64,000 nt of DNA from Muscardinus avellanarius. Its lineage: Eukaryota > Chordata > Mammalia > Rodentia > Gliridae. The stretch lies in contig OY726566.1 in NCBI GenBank assembly GCA_963383645.1, positions 100,672,023 to 100,736,022 of the forward strand, given 5' to 3'. Position numbers and translations under genes: made by a program. Below the pieces are notes generated by a model, which ran no database searches, had not been told where the DNA came from, and was given only the letters and a program-made list of their open reading frames with translations. Shown one piece after another: positions 33,233 to 45,119 of this stretch. Numbering within the stretch: position 1 is the first letter of the stretch; each line of letters starts with the position of its first letter.

Positions 33233-33668
33233 TTAAAAAAAAAAAAAAATGGTGCATTGGAGTCATACATCTTTTTTCTTTTTTCTTTTCTTTCTTTCTT
33301 TTTCTTTTTTTGGTGGTACTGGGGTTCCTGGAAGCCCTTCTACCTTAGGGCTACACTCCCAGACCTATTTTATATTTTTATTTGGAAACAGGGTCTCTTA
33401 AGCCAGCACGGCTGGCTTCGAACCTACATTATGCTCCTGTCTCTGCCTCCCAAGCGCAGGATTACAAGAGTGTGCCACCAAGCCCAGCAAGGAGTCATAC
33501 ATCTTAACGGGGTACAAGATGGTAGAGGCATACATACATGCACACAGCATTCAATCTGCCCTTCCCCAACTCCCTCCTTCTCCCTCCTCTTCACGTTTGG
33601 CTTAGTGATTGACTTTGATATGCTGTGAATGTCCATCATGTACATTAGAGAATTTCCACGCTGTTAAA
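33233..33668 (-). mobile_element. LINE-1 3' end fragment, lineage-specific, split by a SINE
   Basis: The antisense L1 3' end has GGAGTCATACATCTT, then GGGGTACAAGATGGTAGAGG, then GGCTTAGTGATTGACTTTGA, the same order as at 9.74 kb. A young SINE sits within it. Confidence 0.8.
33274..33490 (-). mobile_element. B1-dID SINE, young subfamily, inside L1
   Basis: Minus-strand copy with perfect 15-base duplications GGAGTCATACATCTT at 33259-33273 and 33491-33505, inserted in an antisense L1 3' end. Confidence 0.94.
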
Positions 33669-33669
33669 A

Positions 33670-34919
33670 CCTAGGACAAGAGCACAACCAAAGCGAAGGG
33701 AAAAGGAGTCTATCTATAAAGAAGAGAGCCCTGAGTCAGGCAGAAATTAAACTTGGCAATTTCAAGTAGCCATATGTCAATCCATGGCTAAATTCCAACG
33801 CATTAATTTTACATTTAAAAAAAAAAAAAAGCCTTCCAGTTCACGGATCTCTTGAGATTTCCCACGGGCAGTGGTGTGGGGAGGTGCGGGGAAGGAGCAC
33901 AGGCCCTGGAGGTGGGTGAGCCCAGGCTCTGGCCCCCCAGCTGTGACTTTGGTGCCCTGCACTGCTCTGTGCATGTTTTTCTCAGCATCACAATGAGGAG
34001 TGTCAGGAGGACTGCAGGCAAGACCCCAGAGTACCACACCCACCTACCAGGTGGTACGCAGCAGACACTATGATGACCACCCCTACTTCTCTTCCCGTAG
34101 ATTCCAAGGGAGGAAACTGAATTCATAGCAGATGGCCATCAACTAATGTGGCTCCAAAAACTACAAACAGGTGACTCTCCAACAGCCCAGAAGAGATTCT
34201 GCCGGCGTGGAATTAATCAAATCAACCACAACTGCGCTGGAACCAACCACAATTGTATCCCGCTGACATATGACAGAGAGGCGGAGAGGCGCGCAGCCAC
34301 AGTTAATCCTTCTATGAGATTTCCTTGTTGGGTATCAGAACTGGCCCTCCTTTTGCCTCCCTGTGAGCTGACCATTCTCTGGATGGAGGGCTCTTTTCAT
34401 TTCTAAAATTTCTATTCACACTCAGTCCTCTTTGTCGCTCCCCCCACCCCCACTGCTGGGGGCATTTATTATCTAATGGGAGTCAGCTGACCCGGGCAGG
34501 CTCCCAGCTATGCCTCAGCACCAGACCTAGCCCTAATCTCACTGTGGCTTCCCATCGGCTCTGTTGTTAAAAGAAATGCCCATGTGTCCATGCAGGGAAT
34601 CTATGGAGATGAAAATCAGTATGTGTGAGTGATTTTTAAATTTGCCATAAGCATCATGCCTTTAGATGAACTATGATGCAGGTGTTTACGTGTAATTTGG
34701 GCACTTGGGAGAGGCTGAGGGAGAAATGGTAATTAATTCCTAATCTGGAAGAATAAAAAAAATCTTGAAAACCTCACCAGGTGATAGGACCTGCAACCTT
34801 CTCTCCTCTTCCAAGACACCCCAATACAAACACACACAACACAGGCATTTCCCCCAGATACCCACAAAACAGCTCCGGGTGAAACCTGACAGTGTAACCT
34901 CTTCCTAAAATAATCTGAT
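33670..34919. other. Intron 1 sequence without recognised features
   Basis: Moderately GC-rich, with open frames on both strands around 33.8-34.1 kb but no familiar protein motif. Confidence 0.5.
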
Positions 34920-35245
34920 GGGTGCATTGTAATTATACAATATAGTGAGATTTAAAGTGTTAGGATCATACATGCACACATCACACACGGTGCTTCCTTC
35001 TGGGCCCGGCCTGCTCCCCCTTCCTCCCTACACACATTAGCGAGATTGCTGGTAATACATTCATCGATGAAGACAAACATTACTTGAACTGTCTGCTCTT
35101 CTGATTCTCCCTTTCTCCTCTCCTACCTCTCCCACTATTCTACTGGTCTGTCTGTCTCGGTCTCTCTCTTATCTGAAGTCCCGTTAGTTTCCTATTGAAA
35201 CACATGATACCCGACTTTCTGAGACTGGATGACCTAAGATGAATC
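34920..35245 (-). mobile_element. Probable LINE-1 3' end fragment
   Basis: Begins GGTGCATTGTAATTATACA, as the other lineage L1 3' ends do, and continues with ATACATGCACACATCACACA, then a C/T-rich stretch and AAACACATGATACCCGACTTTC. The later part is diverged from the other copies. Confidence 0.5.
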
Positions 35246-35816
35246 TGTTATAGAAAAACAGACTTAAGAGGCAGACTCAGATGACCAGGCACCGAAGGCC
35301 TGAAGCTGCAGCATCCTCAGACCCACACACAGTCCCATTAAACCAGGGCAACAGTGAATGCCCCTACCTTGCGGGGTCCAAGTGTGACAATACCTTTTCC
35401 CTTAAGCAGAGAAGGGGACATTTTACTAGAAACCTAAAGAACAAAATTAAAATCTTGCCCTAACTGATGGGGCTGCACACAATGCAAAAGGAATACACTG
35501 GCTGCCAACCTCTCCCATCCGGCACGCAGAGTTAGCATCTGGGCCTCGTTTCAATAGCAGCTTTGTAGCCCAGATGGCCAGCACCACCATCCTATAGCTC
35601 CCCGCTCCAGACAGAGATGCGTGTGCATGCACGTGCCTCCGCTTGAGCCCGAAGCCCCTAGTCTTCATGCCATCCGCAGTCCCGATAGCCATCAATTCCA
35701 AGCCATGAGTCCAATGAAAATAATCTTTTATGTCTGTACCTTCTTTGGTTTTTCCCACAGATGCCCAATCCAGCTTTCCAAGACTTGTATCTGAAAGTGT
35801 AAAAGAATTATTCTGA

Positions 35817-36045
35817 GCCAGTGTGGTGGCACCTGCTTGTAATCCCAGTATTTGGGAGGCTGGACAGGAGGATGGCAGGTTTGCAGCCAACCTCAGCTAC
35901 TTAGTGAAGCCTTTAGCAACTTAATTGAGACCCTGTTTCAAAATAAAGAATAAAAAAAAAAATAGGGCTGGAAGGGTATGGCTTGGAGGTAGAATGCTCC
36001 CAGGTTCAATTCCCAGTTCGGCAAAAGAAAAAAAAAAAAAAAAAG
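35817..36045 (+). mobile_element. B1-dID SINE, older type
   Basis: Plus-strand full-length copy between AAAAGAATTATTCT and AAAAGAATATTCTT words, which I read as its diverged target duplication. Confidence 0.87.
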
Positions 36046-38464
36046 AATATTCTTTCCCTATTCAGCTGGAGATCACTGAGCATATTCTTGCCCCCCCCAG
36101 GAATCCCCTCCTGCCTCACATTCCCTCTTATACCTGCTTCCTTACAGATGAACCACAGCTCTGATTCTCTCCTCCCTCGTTCATTCTGTCTCCCTTTCTC
36201 CCAGGCACCTACACCTGATGTGGACACACACCAATAGTAGTCCACACTGGAGGAAAAGTTGCACAAAATGATGGGGACCTGGGTAAAAGATGAGGGCAGG
36301 AGGGCTCGTATGAATGGAAACCCGGGCGCAGGCCTCCCCTCCAGGAGAGCACAGGGGAGAAGCTCGGCGGGCAGACACTGCAGACAAATCCCTCGGCCCT
36401 GGTAACTCCTGTGATACGCTCAGATTGTGATAAAGAGGCAGTTTCCGCTTTACTACTTCTGATAACCCAGCTAAGGGGGCAAAAGTCTGGGTGCACTAAT
36501 ATCCAAAAGGAACATTTAGCAGATCTGCCTCTGCACAGTAGAGAAGACTCTGGGCTAAAGTCGGGAGACATAATTCACATCTCCTGAACTTGACTTCCTC
36601 AACCAGCACAGAAGGTTCTCTGAGGGCCCTGTCCTGCGAGGCGCGCCTTCGAGGTCCAGGAACCGCAGAGGCGTTCACTTCCTTGTCTTTTACATCAAGA
36701 GACCTGTCATAGATTTTTATTTTACAGAAGGACTATCAGAATATTTTTACAGAATGAAACATGCCATGAGGATTGGGACGGATGACAAATGAGAGACAAG
36801 TTTATGGACAGAAAGCCAATGCTTTACCTAAAAAAAAAAAACAAAGAGAGTTAACAGTGCTTAGACACATTCATTCATTCTTTCATTCATTCATTTTCGT
36901 CCATTTCTCTCTCTGTCTCTCCCTCTCTTTCATTCCCATTCATTCTCTCTTTATTTCAGATCCCTGAGTGAGTAGTGGTGAGATGTTTGGAGCAGAGTTT
37001 CAAGCAGAGTAGTGACTAGAAAGACAACTAGACTTAGAGTCATCTATTTATTGGCTAGTTAATATTTCTAAAATACTTAACCATTTTTGCTGTGTTTTCT
37101 TCATGTATAAATTGGGTACAATCACCAAGTTAGAGTGATCAGAATTAAAACAGGATTATAGTAAAATGCCTACACAAAGCATCACAATATTAGTTATAAG
37201 CCCTTCTTTCCACATAAGCCTTAGTCCGCAGACCATTACACACACACACACACAGATGTGCACACATCTGTGTGTATATTTACACACATGCCATATACAC
37301 ACAAACCCACAAAACCATGTTCTCTACCTGTGCCTAAGGCCTGGGAGAGGATCCCAGGTCCTGGATGCTTTTATTAACTGATCAATATCAATTATCAACT
37401 GATCGACATAAATAATTGATCAATACCAATAACAGATCAATTACCAATTTTATCAGGTCTATTTGTGATTAGTCTAAGACTTGCTTTCCCCCTCCCTCTC
37501 CCTAGAGTTACCACCGAAGGCTTCCTCTAGTGACCCAGGCCCCATTACTATTAATGTTCCCTTTGCATTTCCTTAATACTTCCCCCCCTGACTCTTACTA
37601 TCACTTCTAGTTACCCACAGGTGATGGAGTAGGGTATAAGGAATATAATTACAAAGTATCTCTCTGCCTAGAATTATGGATTACTTTAGCCAATAAAAAC
37701 AATATTTTTCAAACTGTTGGCATCTCTGGGTCCCAATCACACGGGAGTCAACCAGCATGAAAAGCATTAAAGAGAGAGCCAGGATACTAATACGCACTGT
37801 ATATGGTCAGCACTATTTCATAGAATTTGGTTTCAGTCACATATGTAGGTATGTACAACGTGACTACTGATTGTGATTAAAAGGAGAAGCCTCAGAGTGC
37901 AGGCTCTCCTTCTGGGATGTCTGGGACAGGGTGAGTCTGACTCAAACAAAATTGAAAGCCTTAAATGGGGCAACGGAGCTGACAAGATAAGGAACCCCCA
38001 AGTCCACCTCTCCACAAAGTTTGTCCCCAGAAAAAGGAGTCTGCCTGAGTCCCATATCCTGCCTGTGCCTCACTCAGAATCCTTGGCCAGAGTTAAGTCA
38101 CCCTGCCTGGAAACCTCTTCTTCCAACCTATCTGAATCCCCTTTCCAAACCTGACTCTTTTTCCTCTCCTCTCATCCTACCCGACGACCTAGCCTGGTGC
38201 CTGGAGGACCAGGAGGGAACTCCCAGAAAGAAGCAAGAACCTGCCCTCACAGAGAGGCACTGCAGCGTCTCACCCGGGGAGGGCGGGGGGCACACCTGGG
38301 TGCTCCTGGCCCATCTGGGACGCATATCCACACTTTCACTTTTCATCTCCCAAAGAATCTCTCGCCATTACCGTGCACACGTCCCAGACATCCCAGAAGG
38401 AGAGCCTGCACGCCGAGGCGTCTCCTTTAATCACGCTTGGCGTGGGGCCCCTCGGCCCCATCCT
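36046..38464. other. SINE-free DNA downstream of the DENND11 promoter (intron 1)
   Basis: No B1-dID copy in 2.4 kb. Contains short CATT and CA tracts (36871-36895, 37239-37255) and a MIR relic. A CpG-bearing stretch around 36595-36675 could be regulatory, but nothing proves it. Confidence 0.5.
37030..37165 (+). repeat. MIR-like element
   Basis: TTGGCTAGTTAATATTTCTA, CTTCATGTATAAATTGGGTA and CAATCACCAAGTTAGAGTG resemble a diverged MIR. Confidence 0.45.
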
Positions 38465-39440
38465 TGAACGCGCGGGGCATTAATTCCTCAAAATAACGCC
38501 ATCAGAGAAAGTGAACTTGGCCGCTGGGAAAGTTCGGGCGGTGGGAGCGGCGGGGAGCGAGGGCGGGCGCTCGGGACCGGGAAGCTCGGGGCAATCTGTT
38601 TTCGGAGGCGTCACCCGAGGGGCTCCCCTCCCCTCCCCTCCGCTGGAAAAACCTTCTTGCCGCGCCAGAAAAGAAAGAAAACAAAAGCCAATGTGCAGGG
38701 GCCCCGGGAAGCCGGATCATCCACCCCGGGGCGAGGCAGGCGGGGCGGTGGGGACCAGGCGCGGACGGGGCTGCGATCTGCGGGGCCGGGACCCAGCCGG
38801 GGTGCCGGCGGGGGCGCGCAGCTTGGGGCGTGCGACCCCCACCCCGCCCGCGCCCGGGACCCGCGGCTGCAGCGCGCGGCGGGAGGGTGCAGGTGTGCGG
38901 GGCGCCCGCCCCCTCCCCGGCCCTCGGCCCGCCGCGCCCCTCACCCGAGCGCGGATCGAAGGTGACCACGAACACGGCCACCACCTGGTCCTCCTCCACG
39001 TCGCGCAGCTCCAGGCGCCCCGGCTGCAGCAGCACCTCGGGGGGCGCGGGCCCCGGGGGCTCCCTCCTCCGGGGCGGCTCCGCGGCCGGCCGCGCGCCCC
39101 CGCCCGCGCCCCGGGCCCGGCCCCCCGCCTGCAGCTCCGGGGCCTGCGGCGGGGAGACGGCGGGGCCCTCGGCCCAGCGCAGCAGCGGCGCCGCGTCGCC
39201 CTGCTCCACCATGGCGAGGCGAGGAGGAGCCGCGGGCCGGGGGCGGGGCGGGCTCGGGCACTCCCCGCGCCCCCCGCGCCGCCGCCCGCAGCCCGGCCCC
39301 GTCAGGCCCGCAGCCCCCGGCCCGGGCGCCGGCCCCCCGCGGCGCGATGCGGGGCGCGCATCCTGGCGGTCCACCTGCGCGGGGCCCGCGGCGCCTCCCC
39401 GCCGGGATGCCGTGGTGTGTGACTGTACCACGGCGGATTC
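38465..39440 (-). promoter_or_regulatory. DENND11: CpG island promoter and 5' UTR region of DENND11
   Basis: About 1 kb of very GC- and CpG-rich DNA surrounds exon 1, in a window that is otherwise moderate or AT-rich. It includes many GGGCGGGG-like Sp1 boxes (for example around 39239-39250). This is the usual TATA-less housekeeping promoter arrangement, and transcription should begin upstream of 39212 on the minus strand. The exact start site cannot be read from sequence. The CpG density also produces long spurious open frames on both strands. Confidence 0.85.
38945..39212 (-). CDS. DENND11: DENND11 coding exon 1 (start codon)
   Basis: The start codon at 39212-39210 sits in a strong GCCATGG Kozak context, and the protein begins [17 protein letters not shown]. 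Residues 24-60 form a low-complexity Pro/Ala/Gly/Arg-rich linker. From residue 61 the DENN-type core begins, with LLQPGRLEL and then [11 protein letters not shown], the first beta strand of the module. The exon ends after one base of the glycine codon, at a GTGAGG donor (38944-38943). The open frame runs 73 codons further upstream, but that stretch is CpG-island sequence with no family resemblance, so I use the internal Kozak ATG. The opposite strand also has a long open frame here, which I treat as a GC-rich shadow. Confidence 0.95.
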
Positions 39441-41743
39441 CTATACGTCACCGTGTTTTTAAAGCCCCGTGGTCATCAGGACCGGGCCACATGTGTTATA
39501 TAACCCTGAAGGGGCCAAAAGCTGCTTCCAAGCCTGGAAGTGAAGCCCAGGAGGCCTGGCCACACAGGTGTTTTCGAACATAAATATGGATGAAGATTGA
39601 AAAGGGCTGGGGTTTGGAAACACTTGTCTTCTGTTTACATAGCAACCTGATGAGGATGGAGATTGCAAGTTTATTTTTTCCTGGTGTATTTACCTCTCGA
39701 GGGCATTGAACTGGGCGCTGGTGGGGTGCTTGTGGAGCATTTCTACAAGAGATCCAGTAGGAAAACCCCGAAGCGTCTGGCTTTGGGGATTGATTAATGA
39801 TTTAAGAGGAGCCACCTTTATATATTTAAGGATAAAAATGTGTCTCAAATGTCAATGCTGTGGCTAAATGACTCCTTCAGAGGAGGTATGAATAAGAAAT
39901 AGAAATAGCCATGAAGATGATGAGGAAGGAGGAGGTGGCTAGAGAGAAGGGGTAGGTCCACAACTCATCCGGGATCAGGAAAGCCCCCTCGGCCTGGCAC
40001 CTGTCCAGAGGACCCGGTGGATTTATGTGTTAGGTGTTAACTCCAGAACGTTTATGAAGATGCATGTCCTGCATGCCAGACATGCAATGATAACATGATT
40101 TAACCTCATTCCCAAGGAGATAATCAATGACCGCCCACGCCTGCTGCTTCCAGTCCAAAATCTATGATATAACAATAAAGAATTTCACCCTAAAAGATAG
40201 AAATTGCTTTCATCGTTTATATAGTTAGTCCAATCTGACTCCCACCCCCTAAGGCAAGTAAGTGACCATCTATCACTCTCTTGGGGAACATAATAGTCAA
40301 TGAAATGGAGGGAGAGACCAGGCACTCTCAGCTTATTCAAGAGGCTTATGCCCAAATTCTCCTGCCCAGACACCAAATTCTACTCCTTTAGAAGACCAGG
40401 CCATGACTAAAGCTACTGAGCTTAGGCATTCAAATTTTATTTTTATGTATAAAAAGAGGGTTTTATATAAAATCCTTAGCCAATTTCCAAAGCCATCTGT
40501 TTTAGGATTATACACTTTATCCCTTGCAAGACTTCCTTTCTTGATCTTTTGTGGGAACATCTCCCCTCGAAATGCCCTAGAACCTTCTAATTCAATATCC
40601 TCAGGCTGTATTTAAACCAGGAAAATGAATTCATAGTCTCCGCCCCAGTCTGCTATATAACAAGAGCAAAATTTTTCAAACCCCACCCTGCAGCCCTTTT
40701 AAGTCTTTTTATGTATACAGTATGTTCTAACTCACCAACCACTAAGTCTGTCTTTATATTCCTAGTGCCTTGCATAATAGCTCTTCAAAGAATATTTGTC
40801 AGGTATGTAAATGAAGGAAAGCAGAAACATACCTCTGTGCAGCAGACCCTTGCCAGGCTTTATCTAGGATCCTGCCAGTAGTAAGTGCTCAAAAATGCTC
40901 ATGATTATAGTGATAACCCATCTCAGCACGCACGTTCACAACACGGAAGAGGCATTATACCTGACCGTCAGATGCGTCTTCTCAGTGTCTACTGAACTGC
41001 ACAAGATGATAGAAGGGAACTAATTGTATTTAGCTATTAGAATAGTTCTGCTGGGGAACAAGGAGGGAGGGAGGACAAGAAAGAGGAAGGGCAAACATAC
41101 TCAGGGGTGGTAAGTTGATGGAATATTTCAAAACGAGTTCCCCTAAAATACTGCATGTCTAAATTATAAAAGAAATCTGTTTCACTTTCCCAAAGACTAA
41201 ATATATCGACATTATGTAAAATATAGAGCAGAAAAGTAGTTTGGGTCTATATTCTTATCACTGAGATGGCCACTGTTAAGACTTGGCTTTGCATCAGTTT
41301 CAGGATGCAAAAATCTTCCCATTTTGAACACTGCTGAGGTCACTTACAATTGAGATGGGCCCCGCCAAGGTCATCCTCTGCTACAGTAGACATTTTGAGT
41401 TGCTTTTGTGGGCTACCGGGAAGAGTCCAGAACCCAAGATTACTTTGAGTTCACTCTGCTGGAAGTACTTTGCACGATGCGGGTAGAATGAATTCAAATG
41501 CAAACTAGTTGTAAAGTTGAGGGGAGCAAGTTCCCTTCTCCCTCTGCATGGGAGGTTTGTTAGCCACGGTTTTATTTGAGCAATCCTATCAGACTCCCCA
41601 TCCTGGGCGTTTTCTTATTCTTATTGGCATACAAATAAAATGGCATATCTTAGGATAGGTGACAGATTAGATGTGTTTCTTTTCTATGTTTACATGTTGA
41701 GATTATGCTCTCTATATGGTTTGCCTTCTCTTTTTCTTTCTTT
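39441..41743. other. SINE-free intergenic DNA upstream of DENND11
   Basis: No B1-dID copy. An L2-type tail at 40.7 kb is the only named relic. AT-rich beyond 40.1 kb. Confidence 0.5.
40700..40815 (+). repeat. L2-type 3' tail
   Basis: TCTTTATATTCCTAGTGCCT, TGCATAATAGCTCTTC and AAAGAATATTTGTCAGGTAT follow the L2/MIR shared tail. Confidence 0.4.
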
Positions 41744-41812
41744 CTTTTTTTTACAGTACTGGGGATGAAACCTAGGGGGCATTCTACCTCCAAGCTACCC
41801 CCCCCCCCCAGG
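41744..41812 (-). mobile_element. dID half of a SINE, truncated
   Basis: Minus-strand dID half only (ACAGTACTGGGGATGAAACC to CTACCCCC). No B1 half follows. Confidence 0.75.
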
Positions 41813-42359
41813 AGCTGTGGAGAAGACAGAGACAGTCTTTCTCACCAGGAAGGCAGCCATCGAGCAAGAAATTAAATCTGGACTGAGGGGAGCCAGGCAC
41901 GGCAAGTGTGACCAGACGTTCAGGCTGCGGACATGGTCATTGTCAGAGGTGGCAGGACCAGGTTAAAGTGCATCCACATTTTTGAGGCCCCTGGTCATTT
42001 TATATTTATGTTTTGTGATTGACTCTATGTTTCAGAATATATGCTTGGCAGTTTGTGATTTCTTTTCAGTGTACTATTTAATTTCTTATCCTACTCAATG
42101 TTTATATTGTTTTATATAACAAAGTAAAATTAAACATTTTTATTGACTTGTTAATCAATAATCACTAAACCACTTAGGGAATTGTTTTTTCAATTCCTAT
42201 GACTTGTAATTCTCCTTTAATATACAATATTAAATTACTCTATTTGCCAATCTGTGTATCTTTAGTCATTGCCCTGTCTTACCATACTAATTTAATTATT
42301 AAACATATGTTTAATTTTTTATTTCTAGGAGAGGTAGTCTTCCCTCCTTATTCTTGGGA

Positions 42360-42564
42360 TTTTTTTGGGGGGGTGCTAGGGATTGAACTCAGGGGCATTC
42401 TGCTTTTGGGCTACACTCCTGGGCCTTTTTTTTTTTGTTTTGAAATAGGTTTCACTAGGCTGCTCAGAGTTTCACTAAGTTGCTGAGGCTGGTCTGGAAT
42501 CTGTGATCCTCTTGTCTTGGCTTCCCAAACACTGGAATTACAGGTGTGTGCCACCACGCCCAGC
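42360..42564 (-). mobile_element. B1-dID SINE, older type
   Basis: Minus-strand full-length copy in the intergenic spacer, ending GTGCCACCACGCCCAGCA. Confidence 0.85.
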
Positions 42565-43208
42565 AAGAGAACTTCCCTGCTTATCCACAGATTTCCAGCA
42601 GGATGGATGAATGGTCTTTCAAGGAACTGAGTGTACACAAGGAAGAGTTTTGGGGACGGAACTCAAGAGCCTCCAGAATTTAAAGGTCTAAAAAATGATG
42701 AGAGAGCAAAGCGATTGGAATCAAGCACTTTGTGGACTCGTTTGAAATATATATTTCAATCTTCATTTACTTGATTGCGTTTTCAACATTATTTTTAAAA
42801 TTTTAATAAGCAGATATTCGTGTAAAAGGATTAACTAGTCAAACCGCACACAAGACGTGATGAGCAGAGACTACTTATTGCACTCTCTTTACAGGCAACC
42901 AGTTTTAACTGTTTCTATGTTTTCTGACTTTCCGGTGGTTACTTCCAATGGAAAATCCTTAATTCTTCATTATCTCAATTTTTGAAACAACTCATAAAAT
43001 TTTTTCCTTTAGTAAAAGTCAAATTTCATCATAGGGCCCTCTCAACTGAATCAAAGTCTGAAGTGCCTGGGAATGTTTGACCAAGTTACTAGTGACTTCC
43101 ATTGCCCACCCCTTGGAGTATAGAAGAGATATTCAGTCAAGACAGAAGCACAGGGATTCGGCTCTGAGAAGGGGTCTTGTCCATACTTATTCGCTGTTCC
43201 CCAGTAAA

Positions 43209-43210
<2 letters not shown>
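42565..43210. other. Intergenic sequence without recognised features
   Basis: AT-rich spacer between a SINE and the GT/GA microsatellite. Confidence 0.5.

Positions 43211-43294
<84 letters not shown>
43211..43294. repeat. Compound (GT)n(GA)n microsatellite
   Basis: About 21 GT units followed directly by about 20 GA units, in the intergenic spacer. Confidence 0.97.
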
Positions 43295-43296
<2 letters not shown>

Positions 43297-43344
43297 CATG
43301 TGTGCCTCTGTAAGAGAGAGAGAGTCAGTGTCCTGATTAGATAT

Positions 43345-43760
43345 GCAATGCTCCCTGAAGGACTCATGTTTTAATGCCTGGGGTTGAGATGGTTAAGTCT
43401 TGAGGGTTGAAATCTCATCAGTAGATAAATCCATTGTGGGTTTATCTGGTGGTAACCTGCCCGGGTGGGTGGGTGTGCTGGAGAAGGTGTGTCCCTGGGG
43501 CTGTGACCTAGGGACTCTGCTTGTGTCTTTGAATCCCCTTCCTTGATGCTCCCTTGCTTCCCTGACGAGGAGCAGAGCCTGTGCTCTTCCTCTTCCTGCT
43601 TCTGGCGGCCATGCCTGAGATCCACAGGCCCCAGCCTCACGTGGACTGAACCCGGATCTCCAAGAAACTGTGAGCAAATGAGTCTTCCTTCCTGTAGGTT
43701 CTGTGGTCAGGTCTACTGGAGTCTAGCAGTGAAAACTGTGAACGAGACAGGCAGAGAAAC
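43345..43760 (+). mobile_element. LTR-like relic in the intergenic spacer
   Basis: CTGAAGGACTCATGTTTTAA, CTTGAGGGTTGAAATCTCAT, GTCCCTGGGGCTGTG and GTGGACTGAACCCGGATCTC, then AAGAAACTGTGAGCAAATGA. The layout resembles mammalian LTRs with a polyA-signal-like end. No frame. Could be another medium-reiteration repeat. Confidence 0.4.
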
Positions 43761-44339
43761 AGGCACACACACAGAAGTGAGCAGGACTTGAACAAAACTG
43801 AGATGTGTACATTTATCCTCCCAGTATAGTCACACACGCGGGGGAGGGGAGAGATCTCATCTTTGTGGCTTCAGGGTTGGCATTGGTACAGATCACAGAG
43901 TCAACTCATTATCTACTCTAATTTTAGGGAATCTGGAAATGACCACAGCCCAGCCACGGTTAACAGGAAAGAGGTCAGGCTGCTGAGTCCCTACCGTAGC
44001 TTTAAAATATCTATTCCCTACAGTATGGGCTTGATCTTCAGGAATCTCTATGTTACTGGTTGTCAGGTCAGATATCTATTCCTCTAAGAAGAATACTATA
44101 TCTGTGGGTTGACAAGTCGCATGTCTCTATAATAAACATTTTAATGAAACCCTCTAGTTTATCAAGGGTTAACTTTAGGGGTGAGAGAAGCAATTCATTT
44201 CAATCTGTTTGACTTTTTTTTCACCATGTAGATTTATAGGTTTAAAATGAATGGAACAACCTAGAGATTTTTTACTAATGACATAAAAATATGGGCATAA
44301 TTACATGTTTTCACTGGTTTGCTTTAAAATACTCCAGTA

Positions 44340-44490
44340 CCCACCCCCCAAAAAGTTGCAGATATAAATAAAACACACTTGTAAAACTGCCCATAATATT
44401 TGAAGCTGGGTTATAGAATATTGCAAGATATTATACTGTTTCCATATTTGGGGTATGTTTAAACATTTTCATTAAAAAAGTTAAACAAGA
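44340..44490 (+). mobile_element. Ancient LINE-1 3' terminus
   Basis: GTTGCAGATATAAATAAAAC, then TGAAGCTGGGTTATAGAATA, TTATACTGTTTCC and GGGTATGTTTAAACATTTTC with an AAAAAAGTTAAAC end: the order of old L1M 3' termini in sense orientation. Confidence 0.6.
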
Positions 44491-45064
44491 AGAAGATTAA
44501 TGGAAACCTAGTAGTCCCAGTGGGGCTGTCCCATCAACTATGGGTATCCTCCAACCCAATTTTTTCAAGATAACTCATTCTTAATTCAGTCTTAAATAAT
44601 GTGATAGAGGTTCACCTCAGCCTATTCAAGTATTTTTATTTCTTACAAATCTTTCTTCTGACTGAAGTAACAATTGGGCTAGTATGTCCTTCTTTGGAGT
44701 AACAGATTCTCAAACAAGTATCTTATTTTCTGTGGTCTTAGTTTATACTTGTGCAAAGGAGCAGTCTATGCCAAAGGTGAATACAAGTTTCCAAATACTA
44801 CAAAATCAATTTCAACAAATAGATCTTCCTGCTTTTGTTCTTCCCATCAGTGTTTCCAAGGCCTCAGAACCACAGTTGGACAGAGGGGAGTCTGAGCTCT
44901 TCTTGTCACTCTTTGATGTGTCTGCAAGAGGCCAACTTCCCTGGCACATGGTTTAGGGACTTAGATGTGACCTGAGGTATAAGGTTAGCTTCCTTCTTAT
45001 ACATCTCGCTTTGGGGATCTTTGCTTTTGCACAGTTCAGCAACTCCTGTTGCAGTAAAGAAAAC

Positions 45065-45067
<3 letters not shown>

Positions 45068-45117
<50 letters not shown>
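45068..45117. repeat. (TA)n microsatellite
   Basis: About 25 TA units immediately before the 5' end of a plus-strand SINE. Confidence 0.97.

Positions 45118-45119
<2 letters not shown>

Larger units (their letters stand above)
315..39212 (-). other. DENND11: DENND11 (KIAA1147/LCHN) gene, coding part, 3' end off window
   Basis: Eight exons on the minus strand splice into one frame of 390 complete codons plus two bases. The exon lengths are 268, 100, 159, 154, 139, 132, 151 and 69 nt, all with GT donors and AG acceptors. The translation matches my recollection of the LCHN/DENND11 family almost throughout. The human protein is about 455 residues, so roughly 65 C-terminal residues lie left of position 1. 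Family members carry a divergent DENN module and are proposed Rab guanine nucleotide exchange factors. LCHN was linked to neurite growth and the response to ischaemia. Introns run from 105 nt (intron 6) to 17.4 kb (intron 1) and are packed with SINEs and L1 fragments. Identity is from recall of the family, not from a search. Confidence 0.95.

Noticed and set aside
33777..34126. Overlapping frames of about 70-103 codons on both strands near 33.8-34.1 kb
   Set aside because: No domain, no splice-consistent neighbours, and opposite-strand frames equally long.
38511..39422. 303-codon open frame on the plus strand across the CpG island, and overlapping long frames in other phases
   Set aside because: Stop codons are rare in such GC-rich DNA. 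The minus strand carries the recognisable DENND11 exon 1, and the plus frames are low-complexity Arg/Pro/Gly with no domain.
39213..39431. N-terminal extension of DENND11 from an upstream ATG in the same frame
   Set aside because: The extension is GC-island translation with no family match. The ATG at 39212 has a strong Kozak context and matches the known start.
39496..39503. TATA-box-like TTATATAA upstream of DENND11
   Set aside because: The word is palindromic, lies 280 bases from the ATG at the edge of the CpG island, and CpG-island promoters rarely use one. Too weak to annotate.
41800..41968. About 50 codons open on the plus strand after the truncated dID (EKTETVFLTRKAAIEQEIK...), suspected processed pseudogene
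   Set aside because: I recognise no parent protein. An open run of this length is expected by chance, with no poly(A) tail or duplications.
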